Shown piece after piece: positions 30,568 through 40,500 of a stretch of 46,008 nt of DNA (positions within the stretch are counted from its first letter, which is position 1; every line of letters begins with the position of its first letter). Source of the stretch: Actinomycetes bacterium (lineage in GTDB: Bacteria; Actinomycetota; Actinomycetes; Mycobacteriales; Micromonosporaceae); assembly GCA_023402505.1 (NCBI GenBank), contig JAEYGD010000271.1:1-46008 (forward strand). The letters run 5' to 3'. The translations under genes and the position numbers were made by a program. Below the pieces are notes generated by a model. The model did no database searches. It was not told where the DNA came from and saw nothing but the letters and a program-made list of their open reading frames with translations.

Positions 30568-33500
30568 CCGGCGTCATCCGACCCGCTTTGGGAACAGGGT
30601 TCCCCGTCAGTTCACCAAATGGGTTGGTTTCGCCAATCGTCACGTTAACGTGATTGTAGTTACCCATCTCAGGTGCATAAGTTACGGTACCACCGGCAGC
30701 GCGAATTTGACCTGCAGTAGTGACACGGATACTCCCGTGAGGAACGGCGGCGCCGGCCTCCCCCACGGTAGTTCCGATAGACCCCGAGAACACTTCGCCA
30801 GCGCCCGGCATTGGACTTTGACCGCCACGAACAACGACATAGTCGTCAGGTACAACCCACCCGTTGTCATTGTGGACCAGGACCGGTGTGTTGCCGGCCA
30901 GCACATAGTACGTGTGGATGTCGGCGACGGTGAGGTTGTGCATCGGCTCGATGCCGGTGAAGTTGCGCACCGCGGCGACCCGCACCTCGCCCCGGCCGCC
31001 GGTGTGCAGCCGTTCGCCCGGCACCAACTGCGCCGCGTCGATCCAGGAGCTGCGCGATCTGGACCAGAACGGGTGCTCCCAGGTGGTGTCGACGTCGACC
31101 TTCGTCCCGTCGGGCAGAACGACAATGAGCGTCGCGAGCTGCTTGTCGCCGTTGAGGTGCAACCGGGTCACCGGTTTGGCGGTGGTGCGACCGGTTGCCG
31201 GGTCCGTTACCTCGACCTGGTCGCCGACCTGGACGTCCTCGATGCGCTTGGTCGTGCCGTCCGCCATGAGGACGGGTGTGTCAGGGCTGAAGCTGTTGGG
31301 GCTGATCAGGCATGCTTCGGCCACGTCGTCGGCCGCCCTGGACCCGCCGGAGAGCAGGTCCGCTGCTTCGTCCGCGCCCTTGGCGCCCTTGGCTACCGGT
31401 ATCGGGATGACCCCGAGGACCTCCAGACCGGACCCGATGTAGTCGCCGTTGTCGTACGCTTCTTTCGCCAGAGCGAGCGAGTAGGGAATCCCGACACCGG
31501 GAACCCAGGACATCCATTCGTAGAACTTGCGCCGGTTCTCTTTCGCCCGCGCGTCGGTCTGCGCACAGTCACTGAGCCGGTCGCAGAGGTAGGACGCCCA
31601 GGCCTCGTCGAGCTCCTGCGGGGTGAACGCGGTGATGTGGCATTTGCTGGGGAAGGGCCAGCCGAGCCCGCACTGGCCGAAGTACTTGACGGTGTAGTCG
31701 TAGAAGTCTCGCCGGAGCTTCGTCCTGATTCCGTCGTCCGGTTGACCTCTCTTGGGTTTGGCAGCCGAGCCGGAGCGGCCGCCGGAGCCCGAGCCACCGT
31801 TCTTGATCTTGACTTCTTGCGGCGTTGCGCGGTCCTCCCAGACGTCGTCCAGGATGAGGCCGGTGGGATCGCTGAAGGTGATGGGTGAGTTGTTGGCGTA
31901 CGCGTAGCCGTGCCACTGCTGCGGGTCGGACTGGTCCATCAACGGGTCGACGCTGACGAACCGTCCGAGTGCCGCGTCGTACTCGCGGGCACCGAGATGG
32001 GTGAGTCCGGTCGGGTCGATGTCCCCACCGACGAAGCCCTTGCTGTTCGGCCAGGCCGGCTGTTCGCCGCGTGGTTCGCCGTACGGCGTCTGACGACGGG
32101 TCGCGACGGCCTGCGTGGCGGCGTCGACGCTGACCTGTTGGGTGCCCTGGTGATCGTTGAACAGCCACTTCAGACCGCCGCCGGTCGAGCGGCTGGCGAC
32201 CGGCTTGCCGGCGAACGTGTAGTAGCGGATGCCGGTGTTCTGGGTGGCCCCGGTGTCGCGCCGCACCTCCATGCCGGGCAGGTAGAGGGTGGTCCCCGTG
32301 GCGTCCCGGCGGATGATCCGGTTGCCGTCCGCGCCGTAGACGTGGCTCGCCAGGGTCGCGCCGCTCTCGGTCACACTGGTCAGCCGGCCGTCGGGACTCC
32401 AGGTGAGGGTCTGGTTGGCCTCGACACCCGGGCGGGAGATGGTCGCACCGGCTGCGTCATAGGCGTACGAGCGGACGGCCGGCGCCTGTCCCGGCGTTTC
32501 GGTCCGCACGGAGGTGACCGCGTGCGGCCGGACGGCGTCCGGGCCGCTGGCCGGCACGGTGTAGGTGTGGGTGGTGGTGCCCCCGGGGTTGTGGCTGGCC
32601 TGGGTGAGCCGGTTGCCGATCGCGTCGAAGGACCAGTCGGTCCAGTAGGGCGAGGGCCCGCCCAGGTTCGACACGGCAGGATCGGCGTCGCAGCTGACAC
32701 CGGCCTTCGGCGTCCACGCCGAGGTCAGGCGGCGGAGCGCGTCGTACCGGAAGCACTGGGTTTCGGCCTGGCCGACGGCGGGCGTGTCCGTGAGCTGCTT
32801 GACGTTGCCGGCGGGGTCGTACGAGTAGGTGCGCGAGGCGACCGAGCCGGTGGCGGTTTCGGGTTGGACGATGCTCCGGTGCAGCCGGCGGGTGTCGGTC
32901 TCGTAGACCTGGCTCTCCTCGACGTAGGTGCCGCCGGCGGTCTTGCGGGTCATGACGGCGGGCTCGCCGTACACGGTGTACTGCTGACCGACCACGTACG
33001 ACCCGACGTTGGGCAGGTTGGTGGTCAGGGACTGCGGTAGCCCGTTCGTGTCGTGGTATCCGGTGGTGACGGTCTCCACGGCGAGGCCGCCGCCACCGGG
33101 GTAGGTGATGGAGGTCGCGGTGCCGTCCGTGGCGGCGAAGCCGTACGAATAGACCCAGCTCGAGGCCAGACCGGTTTCCCTGGCCGGGATCAGGTACTGC
33201 TCACCGGTCACCTGGTACCGGGTGTTGAGGTTGATCGCCTGCCAGGTGTAGGCGTTGTCGGAGCCAGGCGGGTCGTAGCGGGTGGACTGGGTGAGCTGGC
33301 CGCGTACCTGGACACCGGTGAAGAGCTTGTCGTACGTCCACTCGGCTCGGAGCTTGCCCTCGTCGACGGCGTCGTCGTACTGCGCGGTTTTGCGGCCGAG
33401 CGCGTCGTAGGTGTAGACGAGGACTTCTCCGCGGGCGTCGACGGTCTGTTGCAGGTCCCCGAATTCGTTGTAGGTCGAGCGGGTGGTGCCCCGGTCGGGG

Positions 33501-36500
33501 TCCCGGGACTCGGTCAGGCGGCCCTTGATGTCGTACTTGTAGGTCCACCGGTTGCCGGCCGCGTCGGTGGTCTTGACGAGCTGGTTCTTCCGGTCGTATT
33601 CGTGCTTGACCGCGTCGTAGGCTCCGTTCACTCCGGCCGGGGTGGTGTGCTGGCGGAGTTCGACGGTGCGATCGTCCACGTCGATGAGGGTGGTGGTGGG
33701 CACCGCACCGGGTGCCGGGGTACGGAGGACGCGGTCACCCCGGTAGGAGGTCGTGGTGCGCCACTTCTCGACCAGGTTCGTCACCCCGTCGCCGGCCAAC
33801 GACACCTCCGCGATGGGTCGGTCGGCGTCGTCGTATTCGGTCCGGGCGACCGCCGGCACCGACCACTCCGGCTCCCACCAGAGCACCCCCGAGGCCGTAC
33901 CCGGTTCGACGTGAGCTCCGTAGGTCGCCGAGGCTCGCCCCCACCGGTCGTAGATGATGTCGGTGACGAGACGTCCGCCGCCGATGCCGCTCGACTGGGT
34001 CTGCCGGGGCCGCAGCAGCGCGTCGTAGATCTGGTAGGTGGCCTGGTAGTTCCCGGCGGCGTTGAGGGTTTCGGTCTTGACCGACGAGTAGTCGGCTCGG
34101 TTGGGTGAGTAGGTGTACGTGTAGCGGGCAGACGGCCGTTGGGGGTTCTGCTCTCGGGACCAGCCCACGCGCCAGACCTGGGTGGTTCGGCCGAGACCGT
34201 CGAAGGTGGCTTCGGCGACCCGTGAGTTCGCGTCCGTGGTTCTCCAGCTCGCACCCCAGTAGGGGGCGACGTCCTCGTGGGTGGTCCAGTTGAACCCGTT
34301 CTGAATGGTCTTCGTGATCCGGGTGACGGGTCCGCCGCGAGCGGGCGTGTACGTCGTCCTGGTGGTGACCGATCGGACATCGGTGGTGGTGGCGGGCCGA
34401 CCGAAGTCGTCGTAGGTGCTCTGGCCCTCGGTTCGGAAGGCGGTGCCGGCTTCCCGGGTCCAGCCGGTCAGCTGCTCGGTGCGGGTGACCGAGCCTCGGG
34501 TGGGCACGGTGTCGGGGCTGCTGGCGCCGTCGTAGATGTACCGGCCGTCGGCCATGACGTCGTCGGCGCTGGTCGGTGCCGTACCGCAGGGCAGCGCGGT
34601 GGTGGTGACGCGCTTGAGCAACCCGGTCTGGTTGCGGTTCAGGTTGCGGTTGTAGGTCTGGCTGACGCACTGCTCGTCGCCGTCGACCGCGACGTCGCCG
34701 TCGTCCTGGGTCCAGTTGTTCGTGCCGTGGACGTCGTCGAATGACGAGGTGGAGCGGGTCACCCGCCATCCGCCCGCGCCGTCGACGCCGAGCGCGGTTG
34801 CCGAATAGGTGACGCGGGTGTTGGTGAACCGGGCGGTGACGAGGTCTCCGTTGACGGTGCGGCTGGCGGTCGGCGACGACTGCCACGGGACGTTGACGGT
34901 CTTGCTGACCGGCTTGCTGAGGCTGCCGTTGTAGACGATCTCCTCACGCACCATGCCGGCGAAGGCGTCCTCGTCGTGGACGGTCTCACCGCCCAGGGAG
35001 GCGCCGACGGTGACCGTCCGGGTACCGCCGGACGGGCTGGACCGGTCCCCGTGCATGCCGCGCAGGTAGCGGGCGACGGTAAGCGTTCGCCGACCGTCGG
35101 TGTCGCCGACCCGGGTGGTCACCTCCGCGTAGCCGCGGAACTGGTTCCAGGTCTTGTATTTCGGGTTGCTCAGGCCGTCGTCGTCGGCGTAGTGCCAGGC
35201 GGGGCTGCCCCCGTAGGTGTAGGTCGTGTACTTCGGCGGTGCCTGGTGCCCACCGTCGAGTTGCACATCCGACTCGGAGACCTGCCGAACCACGTACTTG
35301 TGCCACCACTCGGTGAGCAAGGGGCCGTCCGGGTTCGCCGGGTCCTCGCCGATCACCGGGTAGCAGAGCCGGGTGTTGTTGGCCGGGCTCGCCGGCAGGT
35401 CGCCCTTGCGGCAATCCGGCAGGCTGTACGTCACCTGGATCTTGGCGCCGGTCTCGGTGACGATGTTCGAGATGCGCTGCCAGTTGTTCGTCGTGTTCGT
35501 GTCGGTGAGCACGCGGTTCGGCAGCGCGGTGGGCTCGAACGTGACCGGTGGCAGGGTGACCGCGGTGCCGACGTGCCCGGTGTGCTTGATCGAGGAAAGC
35601 CACAGTCCGGCGTTGGTGCCGTCGCCCGTGGGTGGGAAGGTGTGGTTCAGGGTCCAGGAGTCGACGTCCTGCCAGCCCGGGGTGGTCCGCGTGGTGTCCC
35701 AGATCCGGGTGGTTACCTTCGCGAGACGCTTGGTGCTCCAGAAGGTCGGCGACCAGTTGCCGTCGCATTCGGAGTCCGTGCATTCCTGGTCCCACGGCAC
35801 GTCTGGCCAGTTGGTCTCGTTGCGGGTGCCGCAGTTGGCGGTCAGGCAGCGGTCGGCGGGAGTGAACAGCACCTGGGCGACCGGGTCGGTCGAGCGGTCG
35901 GCGGCGCCGCGATCCCAGGTGCCGTAGTCGATCCGGCGGATCATTCCGCCCCGTACGTAGAAGATGTCGGCCGTGGCGGTCAGGTTCTGCGCGTACCGGT
36001 TGGTCTCCCGGTCGTACCAGAAGGACATGGTGTTGCCGTACGGGTCGACCACGTAGTCGAGGTTCCACCGCCAGACCTGCGTGCAGTCCGAGTCGACGAA
36101 CGTGTCCGCGTGGCAGGGCTCGCCGGGGTGGTTGCCGAAGATCGGCGCGGTCCACGCCGAGTTGGTGGCGGAGCTGTGGCCGGGCAGGCTGTTGCGTCCG
36201 AAGTAGTACTGGACACCGTCGGTCGTCGTGACCCGCCAGTATTCCCCGTCGTTGTCGCCGTTCCCGCTGCCCGTCAGTTTCTCGATCCTGGCCCCGTGCT
36301 CGCTCCTCGAGTGCCAGCCCTTACCGGCCTGGAACACCAGTTCGGAGCCGGTGCCGTTGAGGGTCATGGTGGCGTTGTCGGAGCGCCAGCACAGGTCACC
36401 GGTCTTCTTGGCGTTGTTCGCCTCGCCCTTCATGTCGTCGGCGCAGCCGACGTAGCGGCGCTCGATGTAGCCGGGCCAGTAGTCGAAGCCCTCGCCGATG

Positions 36501-37426
36501 TACGACGGCTGGTTGTTCGTCGCCGCCGACCGCCCGTCGACACTGGCCGAGGAGTAGCTCAGGGAGATCTTCGGTGCCGGTCCGCCGACTCCGGGAGGTG
36601 TACGCATCGGGTATGCCCAGGAGAATCCACCGGTGGAGCCACCGGCGGTCCAGGTGGCCGACGGGGCCAGGGAGGTGGCGGTGAAGTCTCCGGCCGAGCC
36701 TTTGGCGTCAGCGGCGAGGGCCACGAGATCACCGGAGCCGGAGGCCGACACCGGCACGTCGGCGGAGACCCGTCCCGCCGCGCTGTCGTTGCGGGAGGGC
36801 AGGGCCGTGGCCTGACAGCCTGGCGTCGCCGGCGTGCTGAGGGCGCACCGTGGCAGCTGCCACAGTCGCAGTCGGGACGCCCAGTTGCCGCCATAGGCGT
36901 GCCGGAAGGTCCCGTAGTCGACGGTCAGGCCGATCGTCGCACTCCGCTCGTCTGCCGCCACGGCCGTCGGTGACGATGCGTCCGTCACGCGGAGCACTAC
37001 ACCGTCACGCCAGGACGCCGGGACGGTGGCCCGGTTGACGACCTCGACGCCGACCTGGGTCAGCTTCCGTCCCGAGGCCGCGGTTACCTGCAGCGGAAGC
37101 TGTCCGACCTTCAGCGCGGCGGGCGCGTCGGCCGTCCGGCCGGCGAGCGGGACCGTGCTCCGGCCAGCTGCCGGCCAGGCCGGTGCCGGGGCCGGCGTCC
37201 CGGTGCGCCGGACCGGGGGCGGGGCGCTCCCCCGTACCTCCCGGCCATGGTCGTCAATGGCGTCGACCTGCGCGCGCAGCCGTTCCGGGCCGGCCTGTGC
37301 CGGTGCCGCCGGGGGTGAGGCGACCAGCAGCGACGCTGCCACCACGGTGCTGACGAACGTGGCGAGTAGGCGGCGTCGACGTCCGGGCGGTCGAGCGCCA
37401 CCGCCTCGGCGGACCTGGTTGCTCAT
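30542..37426 (-). CDS. Exported Rhs/YD-repeat polymorphic toxin with HINT domain and C-terminal toxin tip
   Basis: This 2294-aa protein has a signal peptide (LLATFVSTVVAASLLVAS) after a basic start. An N-terminal region like actinobacterial secreted Rhs proteins follows (GGFSWAYPMRTPPGVGGPAP), then many YD repeats (YDALGRKTAQYDD, YDIKGRLTESRDPDRG, YDRWGRASATY). The Rhs core is near residues 1730-1860 (DPTGLTHLGAREYDAALGRF). A HINT protease-like domain spans ~2044-2186, starting NSFSPDTPVLMADGTTKRIE and ending TYYVLAGNTPVLVHN. The last ~107 residues are the toxin tip (DDYVVVRGGQSPMPGAGEVF, GSIRVTTAGQIRAAGGTVTY, NYNHVNV), of a type I cannot name. HINT probably releases the tip. The ATG at 37426 is set by a GGAGG site. 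It lies 85 bases after the LamG gene, so the two are probably one operon. Confidence 0.9.
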   Translation of the reverse strand: MSNQVRRGGGARPPGRRRRLLATFVSTVVAASLLVASPPAAPAQAGPERLRAQVDAIDDHGREVRGSAPPPVRRTGTPAPAPAWPAAGRSTVPLAGRTADAPAALKVGQLPLQVTAASGRKLTQVGVEVVNRATVPASWRDGVVLRVTDASSPTAVAADERSATIGLTVDYGTFRHAYGGNWASRLRLWQLPRCALSTPATPGCQATALPSRNDSAAGRVSADVPVSASGSGDLVALAADAKGSAGDFTATSLAPSATWTAGGSTGGFSWAYPMRTPPGVGGPAPKISLSYSSASVDGRSAATNNQPSYIGEGFDYWPGYIERRYVGCADDMKGEANNAKKTGDLCWRSDNATMTLNGTGSELVFQAGKGWHSRSEHGARIEKLTGSGNGDNDGEYWRVTTTDGVQYYFGRNSLPGHSSATNSAWTAPIFGNHPGEPCHADTFVDSDCTQVWRWNLDYVVDPYGNTMSFWYDRETNRYAQNLTATADIFYVRGGMIRRIDYGTWDRGAADRSTDPVAQVLFTPADRCLTANCGTRNETNWPDVPWDQECTDSECDGNWSPTFWSTKRLAKVTTRIWDTTRTTPGWQDVDSWTLNHTFPPTGDGTNAGLWLSSIKHTGHVGTAVTLPPVTFEPTALPNRVLTDTNTTNNWQRISNIVTETGAKIQVTYSLPDCRKGDLPASPANNTRLCYPVIGEDPANPDGPLLTEWWHKYVVRQVSESDVQLDGGHQAPPKYTTYTYGGSPAWHYADDDGLSNPKYKTWNQFRGYAEVTTRVGDTDGRRTLTVARYLRGMHGDRSSPSGGTRTVTVGASLGGETVHDEDAFAGMVREEIVYNGSLSKPVSKTVNVPWQSSPTASRTVNGDLVTARFTNTRVTYSATALGVDGAGGWRVTRSTSSFDDVHGTNNWTQDDGDVAVDGDEQCVSQTYNRNLNRNQTGLLKRVTTTALPCGTAPTSADDVMADGRYIYDGASSPDTVPTRGSVTRTEQLTGWTREAGTAFRTEGQSTYDDFGRPATTTDVRSVTTRTTYTPARGGPVTRITKTIQNGFNWTTHEDVAPYWGASWRTTDANSRVAEATFDGLGRTTQVWRVGWSREQNPQRPSARYTYTYSPNRADYSSVKTETLNAAGNYQATYQIYDALLRPRQTQSSGIGGGRLVTDIIYDRWGRASATYGAHVEPGTASGVLWWEPEWSVPAVARTEYDDADRPIAEVSLAGDGVTNLVEKWRTTTSYRGDRVLRTPAPGAVPTTTLIDVDDRTVELRQHTTPAGVNGAYDAVKHEYDRKNQLVKTTDAAGNRWTYKYDIKGRLTESRDPDRGTTRSTYNEFGDLQQTVDARGEVLVYTYDALGRKTAQYDDAVDEGKLRAEWTYDKLFTGVQVRGQLTQSTRYDPPGSDNAYTWQAINLNTRYQVTGEQYLIPARETGLASSWVYSYGFAATDGTATSITYPGGGGLAVETVTTGYHDTNGLPQSLTTNLPNVGSYVVGQQYTVYGEPAVMTRKTAGGTYVEESQVYETDTRRLHRSIVQPETATGSVASRTYSYDPAGNVKQLTDTPAVGQAETQCFRYDALRRLTSAWTPKAGVSCDADPAVSNLGGPSPYWTDWSFDAIGNRLTQASHNPGGTTTHTYTVPASGPDAVRPHAVTSVRTETPGQAPAVRSYAYDAAGATISRPGVEANQTLTWSPDGRLTSVTESGATLASHVYGADGNRIIRRDATGTTLYLPGMEVRRDTGATQNTGIRYYTFAGKPVASRSTGGGLKWLFNDHQGTQQVSVDAATQAVATRRQTPYGEPRGEQPAWPNSKGFVGGDIDPTGLTHLGAREYDAALGRFVSVDPLMDQSDPQQWHGYAYANNSPITFSDPTGLILDDVWEDRATPQEVKIKNGGSGSGGRSGSAAKPKRGQPDDGIRTKLRRDFYDYTVKYFGQCGLGWPFPSKCHITAFTPQELDEAWASYLCDRLSDCAQTDARAKENRRKFYEWMSWVPGVGIPYSLALAKEAYDNGDYIGSGLEVLGVIPIPVAKGAKGADEAADLLSGGSRAADDVAEACLISPNSFSPDTPVLMADGTTKRIEDVQVGDQVEVTDPATGRTTAKPVTRLHLNGDKQLATLIVVLPDGTKVDVDTTWEHPFWSRSRSSWIDAAQLVPGERLHTGGRGEVRVAAVRNFTGIEPMHNLTVADIHTYYVLAGNTPVLVHNDNGWVVPDDYVVVRGGQSPMPGAGEVFSGSIGTTVGEAGAAVPHGSIRVTTAGQIRAAGGTVTYAPEMGNYNHVNVTIGETNPFGELTGNPVPKAGRMTPGALGSPRC

Positions 37427-37511
37427 TGTGGGAACCTCCGGCGCGAGTGGCGGGCAGGGTCTGGGTCGGTGGGAAGACCGGGCGCGCACGGAGTACCGGG
37501 CGCCGCCGTGG

Positions 37512-40500
37512 TCATGCCTGGGCCTGGGTACGGTGCAGCTCGGCCACTGCCGCATCCGTCAAGGCGCCCTGGTAGAGCTGGAGATCGTCGATGCCGCCGT
37601 GCCAGAAGTCGAGCATTCCGGGCGACTCGTTCGGGTTGCTGAACTGTGCTGCGCCGACGGTCAACGGTCCGGTCGCCGCGAACACCCCCTTCGGGCATGG
37701 GGTGGTCTGTTCCAGATCGCCGTTGACGTAGAGGCGGATCTCCGCGGCCTGGGCGTCGTACACGCCCACCAGATGGCTCCACGTCTCGGTGTCGTCGTCG
37801 GTCAGCGGCGTCTTGCCCGCGGCGTGTACCCGGAGGGCCTCGGCGTCGTTGTCGGCGCCGCTGACGGTGAACTGCCAACGATGGGTGCTGTCGGCGGACA
37901 CCCGTGTCTCGCGCAGTGCCAGGTAGAAGGCGGATTGTTTGGTACCGCGCTGTCCGACGGCGGTCTGGGTGCTGCTTCGCAGTTCGTCCGGATGGACCCA
38001 GACGGACACGGTGAACGAGTCGTTGGTGCGCAGGACCGGTCCGTCCTGCCAGGTCGGCGACTCGGGGGTGGCGGTGTTGTGCTGCGACTGGCCGTACTCG
38101 ACAGTCCGCAACCCGTGATACGGGTCGGCCGGGTCCTCGACGAAGTGAGTGTCGTCGAGCAACAGGCCGCCGTCCCGGAAACCGCTGCCCACGCTGGCGC
38201 CCTGGGTGAGGGACAAGCGTCGCCCCCACGCCGCGCCGTCGGGCGCCTGGCAGGTGTGCGGGATCCCCGCCTCGTAGCAGGGGGTGGCGGCGTTCATGTC
38301 CCACCGGCCCACCTCGATCGGCGCCAGGATGCCGGGCTCATCGAACCCACCTGAGCTTTCCTCGCTGGCGAGCTGCCCGGTGAAGTCGTGTTCGACGAGC
38401 ACCCGGTTGAACACCTGGACATCGGCGAGATCGCCGTGCCACCAGTTCGCCGCCTGCCCGGTGGCGAAGCCACGACCGACGACGAAGCTGCCGGTGGCGG
38501 CCCAGGGCGCGGCGACGTACGCGGTCTCGGCGACCCGGACACCGTTGACGTACAGACGTAGCTTGCCGTCGGTGCGGTCGTAGACCCCGGCCAGGTGGGT
38601 CCACCGGTTCACGTCGACGGCGGTGATCGGGGCCGGCGCGATCGCGACCCGCGTGGTGCTGGCCTGGTCGGCCGTGTCTTTCATGGCGAACGACCAGTAC
38701 GGCGTCATGTTGGCGCCTTGGCGGCGGACCCCGAACTCGAACCGCGCGGCGTTGCCGGCGTCCTGGGTGAGCACCTTCATGTCGGTGGTCGGTAGGTGGG
38801 CCGGTCTCACCCAGGCCGCCACGCTGAACGAGTTGGTGGTGTCGAGCACCGGCATATCGGTGGCTGCCTGCGAGTTGGTGCCGTTGAAGCGGGCACTGGC
38901 TCCACCCACGATCCGAGCACCGGACGCCCAGGTGACGTTGGTCGCCGCCAACGGGGTGTTCCCGGCCCGCGCGCCCTGCTGGTCGGCGAGGGCCTGATCC
39001 TGGGTGACACCGGGATACGTCTCCAGGCCCCAGCGGGCGACCGCCGTCGAGGGCCGATCGACGATGAACTCGGCGCTGGCGTACCCCTCGTTGCGAGTGG
39101 CGTCCACCGCCGAGACGTACAGCGTGTTCCGGCCGTACTTGGGCGCGCGGAGCGTGATGGTCGTGCTCTTCGGTGTCCCGGGGACGGTCACGGCGGTGGT
39201 GGGGCCGGTCCAGCCGTACTTGAACGAGACCACGTCGACGGCGGTCGACTCGATCCGGAAGCTGACCGGCTCACCCGGCCCTGACGGAGTACCCGTGACC
39301 GTGACCGTGACCGGAGGCACGTCGGTGTCGACCCGGAACGCACACCAGCTCGACCAGCCACTCCACTTGGAGTACGGGGCCGGGTCGACCGCGGTGACCC
39401 GGTACGCGTACGTCCGGTCCTTGGCCACGGTGACGGCAGCGGTGGTGGCCCGGCCGTTCGCCGGCGCCGAGGCCGTCGGTGGTCGGGGCAGCCGGGCCGG
39501 GTACGTGTCGGTGACGCTGCCCATTCCGCCGGCCGGCACCTCGATCCATTCGTAGGTGCCGGTCAGGGACTGGCCGCGATCAGCATCCGGGTAGATCGCC
39601 GAGAACGTGGGAGCCAGGGTGCCGATGGTCAGCGCGTCCGTGGCGAGACAGGCGACCCCGGCGACGTGCAGGCCGGTCGGCTTGCCGGGTACGGAGTCGT
39701 AGTCGATCACGAGCTTGGCGTCGTTGGGGAAGAACTTCTTCCAGCGGTCCCGGGTGGACTCACCGCTGCCGTCGGCCGCGCGGGCGGAGAAGCCCACGGT
39801 GAACGTGGGGGCGTTCTTCTTCGCCGCCTCCTGCACCCTCGTGGCGAGCGTGCCGGAGGTGAAATTCATGGTCATGTCAGGTTGGATCGTTCCGCAGCCA
39901 CCGGCCTCGTTCGCATGCCCCGCCGCACCGTCCAACAGGGTGCGCAGCGCCATGCTGGACCAGGTGGCACGCATCGTGCGGTCGATGACGGGCACCTGGT
40001 ACATGTAGACCCAGGTGTCGTCGCAGGACCAGGAGTGGTCGAGCTTCATCTGCACGTACGCGCTCTCGATGTGCTTTCCGCCCAGTGATATGCCCCCGCT
40101 GGTGGTCGGGAACTGGAAGAACGACCGGTACAGCTGTCCTTCGCAGGGGCCCTCCGGGCTGAGGCCTACTCGCGCGACACTGACGTCGGCGTTCGAGCAG
40201 CCGTTGTTCGTGGCGTACGCCCACCGGTTCTGCCGCACCGACCAGGCCGGATCGATGAAGACCGGAAAGTCCGCGGTGTCGGCCGCGAGCATGTCCGCGT
40301 CCGGGGTCAGGACCAGGTCCCCCGTGTCGGTGACCGTGGTTTCCACGCGTACGGTCCGTGCGGCCGTTCCTGGACCGTCGGCTGTCGATCGGGCCTCGGG
40401 CGGTCCTTCGGCGTGCCGCCCCGCCGGCGGACCGACGGCATCTCCCCCGGAGTTCCACATGACGGCCGGCGGTGCGGTGGCGAGGATGCCTGCGCGGGTT

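Noticed and set aside
34976..36973. 665-aa plus-strand open frame within the Rhs gene
   Set aside because: Antisense to continuous YD-repeat sequence; Val/Gly/Arg-rich with no domain.
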